This document shows positions 9,259-17,495 of a stretch of DNA of 64,000 bases, piece by piece. The stretch covers positions 806,001 through 870,000 of the forward strand of contig NZ_CP048409.1 in NCBI RefSeq assembly GCF_010448835.1, read 5' to 3'. This DNA comes from Draconibacterium halophilum (GTDB taxonomy: Bacteria; Bacteroidota; Bacteroidia; Bacteroidales; Prolixibacteraceae). How positions within the stretch are numbered: position 1 is the stretch's first letter; each line of letters opens with the position of its first letter. The notes beneath the pieces are model-generated. The model was not told where the DNA came from. It made no database searches and worked only from the letters and a program-made list of their open reading frames with translations. Made by a program: the position numbers and the translations under genes.

Positions 9259-11031
9259 GTGCCGATTCAGCAGACATTCAGAAAAAAAATATTTTACTAC
9301 TTTATAGCGGTATTTTTATCGTTCACAGTAGCTATTTTGTTGTTTCAGTTGCAGCGCGAAAAAGATTATAAAACGTCGCAGCTGGAAAATACACTTCGAA
9401 ATGTTACCGAGGTCGCTCACAACTACATCGAACATTACGAGTTAATGAAAAAGCAGAACTTTAGTAGTGCCGATACCCTAAAAGTTCTGATACCGCAAGA
9501 CAATATACGATTGACAATAATCGATAAAAGAGGAATTGTTTTGTATGATAGTTTTGTGTACGAATACAAAAAGATGGAGAACCATTTTGAACGTCCCGAG
9601 GTGCAGAAAGCACTGTTTGGAGGCGAAGGTGCCAATATTCGTCATTCGGCAACTACCGGTACTGATTTTTACTACTATGCCCGAAACTACGACGATTATT
9701 TTGTGCGGGCCGCGATGGTATATGATGTAAACGTCGAGAACTTCCTCAAAGCCGAGCGCCTGTTTATCTTTTTTATTATTGCCATATTTCTGGTTATCTG
9801 GTTGGTAATTAACGAGCTTACAAAACGTCTTTCCATATCAATTACCAAATTGAAAGATTTTGCCATTAAAGCCGGGAAAAACGAACCGATAAACGAAGAA
9901 GAAGTCAAATTCCCGGATAACGAACTGGGCGAGATTGGTTCGCAGATCGTGAAAATATACAACAACCTTCACGAAGCAAAAGAATCTATTGCACTTGAAA
10001 AAGACCGGTTGGCCAATCACATGAATATACTGAATGAAGGAATAGGATTTTTTACCCCTCAAAAGGAGAAGATGCTGGTTAACAGTCATTTTATTCAGTT
10101 TATGAGCATCATTTCTGATACGCTGACTATTTCTGCAGAAAACTTTTTTACTATTCCTGAGTTTAAAAAGATCAACAAATTCTTAGAAAAAAACCTGCAT
10201 AAAGACACTGTGTTTCAGAGTAACGAGCTGCCGCAAATAGAATTCACCATTCAAAAAGACGACAGTTACTTTAAGCTGATGTGTATTGTATTTGCCGATA
10301 AGAGTTTCGAAATTCTGATCACTGATATTACCAAACCGGAAAAACGCCGACTGCTTAAACAGCAGCTAACATCAAATATTGCACATGAGTTAAAAACGCC
10401 TCTGGCATCAATTAAAGGATACATTGAAACACTGATGTCGAATCCGGATATCGACAAAGAGAAGCAACAATACTTTATTGAACGGGCCAGTCGACAGGCC
10501 GAAAGATTGAATCTGCTGTTAAATGACATATCGTTACTGAATAATATTGAGGATGCCGGCGAATTATTCGAGATCAAACCGGTTCATGTAAAAAATATTG
10601 TGTCGGATGTGGTTGAGAATCTTGAGAGCAGAATGGCTATAAAAAACATTAAATGTAAGCTGGATATTGATAAAGATGTGGTTGTAAACGGAAACGACTC
10701 GCTTCTTTCATCTGTATTCCAGAATCTGCTGGAGAACTCCATTAATTATGCCGGAGAGAATATAAAGATTGAAATTCGAAATTATTTGGAAGACACCAAT
10801 TTTCATTATTTCAGTTATTCGGATAATGGCAGAGGAATTCCGGAGGAGCACCTTAACCGTATTTTTGAACGATTCTATCGCGTTGATTCAGGCCGTACCC
10901 GCGAATTGGGCGGAACGGGCCTGGGGTTGTCGATTGTCAGAAACGCCATCCAGTTACACAAAGGAAATATCTCGGCCCGCAATAAACCCGAGGGTGGTGT
11001 TGAGTTCCTGTTCTCATTAGCAAAACAGTAG
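9259..11031 (+). CDS. phoR: PhoR-type membrane sensor histidine kinase
   Basis: Inner-membrane histidine kinase of 590 residues starting at GTG 9259. An N-terminal membrane helix (residues 10-30) is followed by a periplasmic sensor region to about 165, a second helix (FFIIAIFLVIWLVI), a HAMP-like linker and a PAS-like region. HisKA has the phosphoacceptor His376 in NIAHELKTPL. The HATPase domain has N-box NLLENSINYAG, G1 DNGRGIP, F-box FERFYRVD and G2 GGTGLGL. It is the partner of the upstream regulator. The periplasmic domain is larger than in E. coli PhoR, as is common in this phylum. Confidence 0.9.
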   Translation: MPIQQTFRKKIFYYFIAVFLSFTVAILLFQLQREKDYKTSQLENTLRNVTEVAHNYIEHYELMKKQNFSSADTLKVLIPQDNIRLTIIDKRGIVLYDSFVYEYKKMENHFERPEVQKALFGGEGANIRHSATTGTDFYYYARNYDDYFVRAAMVYDVNVENFLKAERLFIFFIIAIFLVIWLVINELTKRLSISITKLKDFAIKAGKNEPINEEEVKFPDNELGEIGSQIVKIYNNLHEAKESIALEKDRLANHMNILNEGIGFFTPQKEKMLVNSHFIQFMSIISDTLTISAENFFTIPEFKKINKFLEKNLHKDTVFQSNELPQIEFTIQKDDSYFKLMCIVFADKSFEILITDITKPEKRRLLKQQLTSNIAHELKTPLASIKGYIETLMSNPDIDKEKQQYFIERASRQAERLNLLLNDISLLNNIEDAGELFEIKPVHVKNIVSDVVENLESRMAIKNIKCKLDIDKDVVVNGNDSLLSSVFQNLLENSINYAGENIKIEIRNYLEDTNFHYFSYSDNGRGIPEEHLNRIFERFYRVDSGRTRELGGTGLGLSIVRNAIQLHKGNISARNKPEGGVEFLFSLAKQ

Positions 11032-11072
11032 GTTCCGAGATAATTGTAAAGGATTAGATCAATTGATATATT

Positions 11073-11105
11073 AAGGCTTCCGGTAGATTCCGGAGGCCTT
11101 TTTCA
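11073..11105 (+). terminator. Terminator of the porin-pst-pho operon
   Basis: AAGGCTTCCGG (from 11073) pairs with CCGGAGGCCTT (to 11100) with one bulge or mismatch over a short loop, followed by TTTTTC. It closes the block that begins at the 2662 operator. Confidence 0.85.
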
Positions 11106-11149
11106 TTGAAACCCCAGGCTATTCTAGAACACACTTTCATGGCTTTTAA

Positions 11150-11230
11150 TTAAGAGCCCCAACGGGGCGACAGGCAATAACCCGGTGTGACTGACGCCAG
11201 TCAGGAAGCGCCGGGTTAGTGGATGAAGTT
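11150..11230. repeat. Structured intergenic element with nested hairpins
   Basis: GCCCC-AAC-GGGGC (11156-11168) is followed by a nested pair: outer AACCCGG (11179-11185) with CCGGGTT (11211-11217), inner CTGAC (11191-11195) with GTCAG (11200-11204). The block is GC-rich against its surroundings and looks like a dispersed palindromic intergenic repeat. The rest of the 11106-11395 gap shows no credible gene. Confidence 0.5.
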
Positions 11231-11395
11231 GATCTCGTCCGGCGATGGAAGAAGATCGAAGCTGAAAGTTGTTCCGGATGAAAATGAACAAGAACTTGTG
11301 TAGAAAGGGTAAATCAGCACAATAATTAAGATTCGAAATCACTTATTACAATAACATTTCACCTTTCTCCCGATAATTACAAAACCGTTAAAACA

Positions 11396-11453
11396 ATGTA
11401 ATACAAGTTTAAATAGTCTTTAATTCGCCTGTAACATATATCGGGTTGCTTTG
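11396..11453 (+). promoter_or_regulatory. Pho-box operator and promoter of the TonB receptor operon
   Basis: Units ATGTAAT, GTTTAAA, CTTTAAT and CTGTAAC start at 11396, 11407, 11418 and 11429, exactly 11 bases apart. After 10 bases comes TTGCTTTG (11446-11453), one mismatch from TAnnTTTG. Geometry is identical to the porin and 16.9-kb promoters. It predicts phosphate-starvation control of the receptor and the lipoprotein behind it. Confidence 0.75.
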
Positions 11454-11504
11454 CCTGTATAAATTCTATGAGTTTATAAATAAACACTGCAACTTTTAAA
11501 ATAT

Positions 11505-14246
11505 ATGAAACGTTTTTTTATTAGCATTCTGTTGCTAATTCAGGTAATGGTAGTTACGGCTCAAACAGGTACAATTAAAGGAACTGTAACCGACGCCAAA
11601 ACAAAAGAGGCCCTGATCGGGACCACTGTATTAATCAAAGGAACAACACAAGGAACAATTACCGATTTCGATGGAAATTACGTAATCCCCAATGTAGCAG
11701 TTGGTAGTCATATCATCGCTGTTTCTTTTATTTCGTATGATCCACAGGAATTTCAGGTTGAAGTAAAACCGGACAATAACGTAGAGTTAAATGTAGCGTT
11801 ATTACCGGCAACATTGGAAATTGAAGGTGTTCAGGTGGTGGCAAAAGCCAAGCGCGAGTCGGAAGCCATGTTGCTTATCGATCAAAAAAATGCCTCGGGA
11901 ATTAAAGAGAGTATCGGATCGCAACGAATGTCGAGCATGGGGGTTTCTGATGCGGCTACGGCAACATCAAAAATTACCGGCGTAACCAAAAACGAGGGCA
12001 GCGGCGATATTTATATCCGTGGTTTGGGCGACCGGTATTTAACTACAACGATGAACGGATTACCAATTCCGTCGGATGATGTGGAAAAGAAAAACATCGA
12101 TCTGAACCTGTTCTCAACGGATATAATCGGCAATGTTGGAATCAACAAAACCTTTGCCGTTGAAACCTATGGCGACCAGGCTTCGGGAGCTGTAAATATC
12201 GGGTCGAAAACTTATTCTGAAGATATTGAGTTGGAAGTTTCAACCGGAACCTCAACCAATATTATTAAAGATGGAACTTTTGGCAATTTCAAAGCCACGC
12301 AAAACATCAACGATGTAAATGTTTTTGGTGCTTATAGTCGCACTTACACAACCGGCGATGCTTTAAAATATCAAAGCTGGAACACTGAGGATCAGAAATT
12401 TCCTTTGAATAGAGGCTTGTCTTTTATGGGTGGTAAAAAGTTTGAGTTATTTGATAACGAATTCTCGGTTTTTGCTACGCTCTCTCATTCAAACGATTTC
12501 GAATACCGCAATGGTACCTACAAAAAATACCGGTCGAATGTGCTGGATAATTCGTATACCGATGCCGAAACCTTTCAGACCGAGTTCAACACAACCGGTT
12601 TGTTAAACCTGGCTTATGACTTTAGCACCGATCACACCTTGAATTTCAATAGTATGGTCATTTTTAAAACCGTTGATGAGTTGTACGAACAAGGTAGAAA
12701 TGGAGAAGGTTACGCCTACGACCAGCTGCCGCAACAAGAGGCTGCATTTACGCGCGATCAGAACTTAAAAGAAACGCAGCTAATAATTAACCAGTTACTC
12801 GGAACACACAATATTACCGAAAACAACCGCCTGGAATGGGCAGTTGGATACAATATTGTTAATGCCGACGAGCCAAACCGTATTCATAACGAAGTGAATA
12901 TGCTCGACGAAAATTCGGTTGGTTTTGCCTATGTAGGCGATTTCCAGCAAAAAAAGTCGATGCAAACCATTAGCGACGATGAACTGAACGCTTACCTCAA
13001 AGACAACATCACCTTAATCGATAAAGATGATAAGACCTTAAAGTTGAATTTTGGTGGAAACTTCAGAATGAAAGGGCGTGATTTCTACTCGCTGCCTTAC
13101 GGAGTTCGGGCTAAAAATGTAACCGTACAGTCCATCGATAATTTGGATGAAGCATTCCTGAATCTTGACTTGTACGAAAGCGGAGACCTGAGAATTCGCG
13201 AAGTAGATCCGGATTTTTACGATGCTACATTAAATGTATATGCCGGGTATCTTAATGTTGATTTCGGGAAAGGAAAATTGAGTGGTAACGTTGGCGTACG
13301 TTACGAGCGCGATGAATTGGAGGTGAACTGGAATGTAACCAACTATGTAGGAAGAGTTGGCAGTCTTGATGAGTCGTACGATAATATTTTGCCTGCCTTG
13401 ATGTTAAAATACCAGGCTACCGAAAAACAATCGTTACGTTTTGTAGCTAGCAAAACAATTACACTTCCTGAGTTTAAGGAATTAGCGCCCTTTGAATATG
13501 TTTCCCCAACCGGCCGTGTAACAAAAGGTAATCCCGAGCTGGTAAAATCCGACAACTATAACTTCGACCTGAAATGGGAGTTTTTCCCTGATCGTGGCGA
13601 ATTGTTTTCGGTAACCGGATTCTACAAAATGATAAACGACCCGATTAACATGGCACAAACACGTGGTTCGTCGGGTAACTTTTACTTTGCCAACACCGGT
13701 GAACAAGCCGACGTTTACGGCGTTGAAGCTGAAGCACGCTTCGGTATCATTAAAGCCGTAACTTCCGGGACACCTGATTTGAACATGACACTGAACGCTA
13801 CAAAAATGTGGCACAGTCAGGATTTGTACGATATTTTCCAATACAACAACAAAACCGAAACCGAATTACAAGGAGCTGCCGGGTTTATTTTTAACGGTGC
13901 TTTAAGTTATTCAACCAATACCGATAATGAGTTTCAGGCCACTTTAACGGGTAACTATTCATCGGATAAAATTCTGGCACTTGGTGCACCCGAAGACTTT
14001 GCCAACAGCGCAACCTTATTCAATAACGAAATTATGGAGAAAGGATTTACCACGGTTGACCTGGTAATGAGCAAAGTGATCAATAAAACATTTTCGGTGA
14101 AATTCTCGGCAAAAAACCTGCTAAATCCTGAAATCGAACAAACACAGGAAATTAAACCATTGTCGGGTGAGGCATTCACCGATGTGGTTAACTCTTACAA
14201 AAAAGGTATCAACCTAAGTTTAAGTCTCAAAATAAATCTGCATTAA
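11505..14246 (+). CDS. TonB-dependent outer-membrane receptor with N-terminal carboxypeptidase-regulatory-like domain
   Basis: Outer-membrane active-transport barrel of 913 residues. It has a signal peptide (MKRFFISILLLIQVMVVTAQ), a carboxypeptidase-regulatory-like beta-sandwich at about 22-105 (GTIKGTVTDAKTKEALIG ... DFDGNYVIPNV), a plug domain (SGDIYIRGLGDRYLTTTMNG near 165) and then a 22-strand-type barrel to the C-terminus SLSLKINLH. It is the first gene after a Pho operator and is followed 37 bases later by a lipoprotein that may act as its surface partner, as in SusC/SusD-like pairs, although the lipoprotein is not of the SusD family. The substrate is unknown; context suggests a phosphorus-containing compound. 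Confidence 0.9.
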   Translation: MKRFFISILLLIQVMVVTAQTGTIKGTVTDAKTKEALIGTTVLIKGTTQGTITDFDGNYVIPNVAVGSHIIAVSFISYDPQEFQVEVKPDNNVELNVALLPATLEIEGVQVVAKAKRESEAMLLIDQKNASGIKESIGSQRMSSMGVSDAATATSKITGVTKNEGSGDIYIRGLGDRYLTTTMNGLPIPSDDVEKKNIDLNLFSTDIIGNVGINKTFAVETYGDQASGAVNIGSKTYSEDIELEVSTGTSTNIIKDGTFGNFKATQNINDVNVFGAYSRTYTTGDALKYQSWNTEDQKFPLNRGLSFMGGKKFELFDNEFSVFATLSHSNDFEYRNGTYKKYRSNVLDNSYTDAETFQTEFNTTGLLNLAYDFSTDHTLNFNSMVIFKTVDELYEQGRNGEGYAYDQLPQQEAAFTRDQNLKETQLIINQLLGTHNITENNRLEWAVGYNIVNADEPNRIHNEVNMLDENSVGFAYVGDFQQKKSMQTISDDELNAYLKDNITLIDKDDKTLKLNFGGNFRMKGRDFYSLPYGVRAKNVTVQSIDNLDEAFLNLDLYESGDLRIREVDPDFYDATLNVYAGYLNVDFGKGKLSGNVGVRYERDELEVNWNVTNYVGRVGSLDESYDNILPALMLKYQATEKQSLRFVASKTITLPEFKELAPFEYVSPTGRVTKGNPELVKSDNYNFDLKWEFFPDRGELFSVTGFYKMINDPINMAQTRGSSGNFYFANTGEQADVYGVEAEARFGIIKAVTSGTPDLNMTLNATKMWHSQDLYDIFQYNNKTETELQGAAGFIFNGALSYSTNTDNEFQATLTGNYSSDKILALGAPEDFANSATLFNNEIMEKGFTTVDLVMSKVINKTFSVKFSAKNLLNPEIEQTQEIKPLSGEAFTDVVNSYKKGINLSLSLKINLH

Positions 14247-14283
14247 AAAATTAGTGAAACGTATAATTAAAATTAGAGAAAAG

Positions 14284-16260
14284 ATGAAAAAACAATTAAT
14301 CAAATTTTTAGGTCTTGCTTTATTGGCAACAGCAGTTTTTGTCAGCTGTGATGACGATGATCCGATTACCCCAACGCTTACAGTTGTTGAAAAACTCGAC
14401 AATGGTATTATGGAAGGAACGCTTGAAGAGAATTACACGCTTAGTGCAGGTGTATCGTATAACCTGAGTGGTTCTTTTATTGTAGCCGATGGTGCCAAAC
14501 TTACCGTGCCTGCCGGAACCAACATTATTGCCGATGCAGGTGGTACAGGTGTTTACCTTGCCGTACTGATGGGTGGTAAAATTGAAATTAACGGTACTGC
14601 AAGCAGCCCTGTTGTAATGTCTTCGCCAAATGCCAATCCGGGCGACTGGGGTGGTTTAACCATTTGTGGTAAAGCAACCACTACTGCCGGTGCAAACTCA
14701 GAAGCAGAAGTAGGTGGATTTATCTACGGAGGTAATGATGATACTGATAACTCAGGATCGGTTACTTACCTTGTAATTAAAGGTACAGGTGCTCAAATTA
14801 ACGAAGAATCGCAATACAATGGTGTTTCTTGTTATGCCCTTGGATCGGGAACTACGCTTAATAACATTGCTGTAATCAACGGATCGGATGATGGTATCGA
14901 ATTTTTCGGCGGAACCGTTTCAGTTACCAACATCTTTTTGCAAAACAACGAAGACGATGCTATCGACTGGACTGAAGGTTGGAGCGGAACAGTAAATAAT
15001 GCTTACGTTGAGCACACAATCGAAGGTTTTTCAACGGTAATTGAAGGCGATAAAGACAACAACAATCCAAAAATTAACAACCTTACTGCGGTTTCTACCA
15101 CCGGTGGTACTGCTTTACAATTCAAAAAAGAGTCGGGAATGACCATCACCGGTTTATCGTTAAGCGGTTATTCAGTGTCTATCGATATGAAAGACAATGG
15201 CCCGTTGGCAAACGTAATTATCGATGGCGAAGAAGCTGACCCAACAAAATCATACAATGCTCCTGCAACTGTTGACCCAGCTGAGTGGACATGGATTGAT
15301 GCAGAACTCGCAGAAGTGGTAGAATTGAGTGGGAATGTTGACTCAGATGTAACTCTTGATGCCGGTAAAACTTACCGTTTAACCGGTTCGTACATTGTTC
15401 AGGATGGTGCTTCTCTGACTATTCCTGCAGGAACAAAAATTCACGCTGATAACGGTGGAACTGATGTTTACATTGCGGTATTGATGGGTGGTCAGATCTT
15501 CATTAACGGTGAAGCAAACAATCCTGTAGTTATTTCTTCAGACCTTAGCCAGCCGGGCGACTGGGGTGGTTTAACAATCTGTGGAAAAGCAACAACTACT
15601 GCCGGCGTAAATGCAGAAGCCGAAGTTGGTGGATTTATCTACGGTGGAACCGACGATTCGGATAATTCAGGTTCGGTAACTAATCTTGTAATTCGTGGAA
15701 CAGGTGCACAAATCAACGAAGAATCACAATACAACGGAGTTTCGTTGTACGCTGTTGGATCGGGAACAACTTTCGAAAACCTTGCTATTTTCGACGGATC
15801 TGACGACGGTATCGAATTCTTTGGTGGTACTGCAACGGTTACCAATATTTATGTAGAAAACTGCGAAGACGACGCTATCGACTGGACTGAAGGTTGGAGC
15901 GGTGGAATTACCAATACTTATGTATCGCACACTATCGCTGGTTTCTCAACGGTTTTCGAAGGCGATAAAGACAACAATAACCCGGTATTTACCAATGTAA
16001 CTGCTACGTCGACAGTTGGCGGTACAGGGTTGCAGTTCAAAAAGGAATCGGGAGCTACAATTACCGGCTTACACATGGAAGGTTATACTATCGATCTTGA
16101 CATGAAAGACGCAGGTGCATTATCGAATGTCCAAATTGATGGTGCCAATCCTGACGCTACTTTAATGGATGGTGAAACCAGCAAATACACGCTAAATTCA
16201 GGTAAAGATTCAGATGCCATCGACATTTCAGGATGGACATGGATTAGCGCTGAGTTATAA
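14284..16260 (+). CDS. Duplicated beta-helix-like lipoprotein, predicted surface-exposed
   Basis: Lipoprotein of 658 residues from ATG 14284; an ATG-less extension to 14254 would spoil the signal peptide. The lipobox ends VFVSC (Cys22) and is followed by DDDD, an acidic run like the Bacteroidota lipoprotein export signal, so surface display is likely. The mature protein is two closely similar halves (about 33-345 and 346-658). Each carries PGDWGGLTICGKATTTAG, EAEVGGFIYGG, GSDDGIEFFGG and EDDAIDWTEGWSG, with short Asn/Gly/Asp-rich turns typical of a right-handed beta-helix. No catalytic family was recognised. Co-transcribed with the TonB receptor under the same Pho operator. It could bind or process a phosphorus source; this is inference from context only. 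Confidence 0.82.
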   Translation: MKKQLIKFLGLALLATAVFVSCDDDDPITPTLTVVEKLDNGIMEGTLEENYTLSAGVSYNLSGSFIVADGAKLTVPAGTNIIADAGGTGVYLAVLMGGKIEINGTASSPVVMSSPNANPGDWGGLTICGKATTTAGANSEAEVGGFIYGGNDDTDNSGSVTYLVIKGTGAQINEESQYNGVSCYALGSGTTLNNIAVINGSDDGIEFFGGTVSVTNIFLQNNEDDAIDWTEGWSGTVNNAYVEHTIEGFSTVIEGDKDNNNPKINNLTAVSTTGGTALQFKKESGMTITGLSLSGYSVSIDMKDNGPLANVIIDGEEADPTKSYNAPATVDPAEWTWIDAELAEVVELSGNVDSDVTLDAGKTYRLTGSYIVQDGASLTIPAGTKIHADNGGTDVYIAVLMGGQIFINGEANNPVVISSDLSQPGDWGGLTICGKATTTAGVNAEAEVGGFIYGGTDDSDNSGSVTNLVIRGTGAQINEESQYNGVSLYAVGSGTTFENLAIFDGSDDGIEFFGGTATVTNIYVENCEDDAIDWTEGWSGGITNTYVSHTIAGFSTVFEGDKDNNNPVFTNVTATSTVGGTGLQFKKESGATITGLHMEGYTIDLDMKDAGALSNVQIDGANPDATLMDGETSKYTLNSGKDSDAIDISGWTWISAEL

Positions 16261-16353
16261 GATTTCATTAATGTATTTAAATGACAATCAAAAAGAGGTT
16301 ATAAAAACATTGATTATGCAGTGTTTATTAAAGTCGGCCTAAAAACCGATTTT

Positions 16354-16383
16354 AAAAGCTCCGGTTCTTCCGGGGCTTTCCTC
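16354..16383 (+). terminator. Probable terminator after the beta-helix lipoprotein
   Basis: AAAGCTCCGG (16355-16364) pairs with CCGGGGCTTT (16370-16379) over TTCTT with one mismatch. The following tract is pyrimidine-rich rather than a pure T run. Confidence 0.6.
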
Positions 16384-16406
16384 TTATTGAGTTTACTCAA
16401 ATTGAA

Positions 16407-16865
16407 ATGAAGAAATTATTGGTTTTAGTTGGATTTTTGGCTTTGATAATCACTGCATCGAAAGCACAAAAAATTGAAGAAATTGATGGAATCTACTACA
16501 AGAATTCCAAAAAGTACACCGGAACTTATCAGGGCTATTACGAGGATAATACGCTGCAAAGCGAGGTGAAAATAAAGAATGGCGAAAAACACGGAAAAAC
16601 AACCATTTACTTTGAAAACGGGCATGTTAACGAAGTGCGTTCGTACAAACACAACCAAATGCATGGCAAATGGGTAATGTATAACGAGCACGGAATTAAG
16701 GTGTCGGTTGCACGTTATAAAAACGGCAAGAAAGATGGTAAATGGATTATTTGGAACGACTACGGGCATTTATTGTATGAACTGGAATATGATAATGGCG
16801 AAAAAACCGGAGTCTGGAAGAAATACGATGAGCAGGGAAACCTGATTAGTGAGCGAAAGTACTAA
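16407..16865 (+). CDS. Secreted MORN-variant repeat protein
   Basis: Exported protein of 152 residues with signal peptide (MKKLLVLVGFLALIITASKAQ). The rest is a chain of about 20-residue repeats built on YxNGxxHGxW (for example KNGEKHGKTTIYFENG, YKNGKKDGKWIIWNDYG), the MORN-variant pattern (PF07661) common in Bacteroidota and sometimes annotated as YwqK-family. Function unknown. It sits between the receptor operon terminator and the next Pho operator, with no evident promoter of its own, so read-through from the receptor operon is possible. Confidence 0.78.
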   Translation: MKKLLVLVGFLALIITASKAQKIEEIDGIYYKNSKKYTGTYQGYYEDNTLQSEVKIKNGEKHGKTTIYFENGHVNEVRSYKHNQMHGKWVMYNEHGIKVSVARYKNGKKDGKWIIWNDYGHLLYELEYDNGEKTGVWKKYDEQGNLISERKY

Positions 16866-16892
16866 ACGTTTTGGCTACTCAATTTAGAACGG

Positions 16893-16950
16893 ATTTAATT
16901 AAACTGTAATCGTAGTGTAACCACTCCGTAATTGTCATCCTGTATTTTTG
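16893..16950 (+). promoter_or_regulatory. Pho-box operator and promoter of the small beta-sandwich protein
   Basis: Units ATTTAAT, CTGTAAT, GTGTAAC and CCGTAAT start at 16893, 16904, 16915 and 16926, exactly 11 bases apart. After 10 bases comes TATTTTTG (16943-16950), a perfect TAnnTTTG. This is the clearest of the three copies and the best template for a motif model. Confidence 0.82.
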
Positions 16951-16975
16951 TAGTACAAGATCGACAAAACAAAAA

Positions 16976-17338
16976 ATGAATATTATGAAGAAGGTATTAA
17001 TAGCAGCATTACTTGTTATTTCAGTTTTAGCGGTAAATGCAAAAGAAGACGATAACAAATCGAAAAGTACTGAAACCGAAAGCCAGGCAACAATGATGAT
17101 TTCAGGTTCTATAGCCGACGAATTATCAGGGGAGTCGCTTGTAGGTGTTGAAGTAAAGCTGGAAGGAACTGACAAAAAAGCTTACACCGATTTTGATGGA
17201 AATTTCTCGTTTGAAGGAGTAAAACCAGGAGAATACAAGGTGGTTACAACTTATATTTCTTACGAGAAAAAATCGGAAGTTGTAAATGTTGAAGCTAACA
17301 AGAACGATATTAAAATAAAGCTGCAATCTTCTAACTAA
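16976..17338 (+). CDS. Small secreted carboxypeptidase-regulatory-like domain protein
   Basis: Exported protein of 120 residues (117 if ATG 16985 is used) with signal peptide MKKVLIAALLVISVLAVNA. It then has one beta-sandwich domain of the carboxypeptidase-regulatory-like type: ISGSIADELSGESLVG, TDFDGNFSFEGVKPGEYKV, YISYEKKSE. The domain matches in kind the N-terminal domain of the TonB receptor at 11505, but stands alone with no barrel or peptidase. It has its own strong Pho operator and is followed by a strong terminator, so it is a single-gene member of the predicted phosphate regulon. Role unknown. Confidence 0.82.
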   Translation: MNIMKKVLIAALLVISVLAVNAKEDDNKSKSTETESQATMMISGSIADELSGESLVGVEVKLEGTDKKAYTDFDGNFSFEGVKPGEYKVVTTYISYEKKSEVVNVEANKNDIKIKLQSSN

Positions 17339-17363
17339 AGGTTGTAGTAACTTAAGATTGAAT

Positions 17364-17390
17364 CCGCCTCTGAGAGCAGAGGCGGTTTTT
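17364..17390 (+). terminator. Terminator of the small beta-sandwich gene
   Basis: CCGCCTCTG (17364-17372) pairs perfectly with CAGAGGCGG (17377-17385) over AGAG, followed by TTTTT. Confidence 0.92.
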
Positions 17391-17459
17391 GACGTTTTAG
17401 AATTTTTGGGAATTAAAATGTTAGGTTAAACCCGTGAATTAGCAATATGCTATATATGA

Positions 17460-17489
17460 ACCATCCGTCGGTTGACGGGTGGTTTTTTT
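17460..17489. terminator. Hairpin terminator at the convergent junction
   Basis: ACCATCCGTC (17460-17469) pairs with GACGGGTGGT (17474-17483) over GGTT with one G-T wobble, followed by a T run on the plus strand. It lies 7 bases from the stop of the minus-strand gene at 17496 and could serve both directions. Confidence 0.7.
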
Positions 17490-17495
17490 ATGCCG

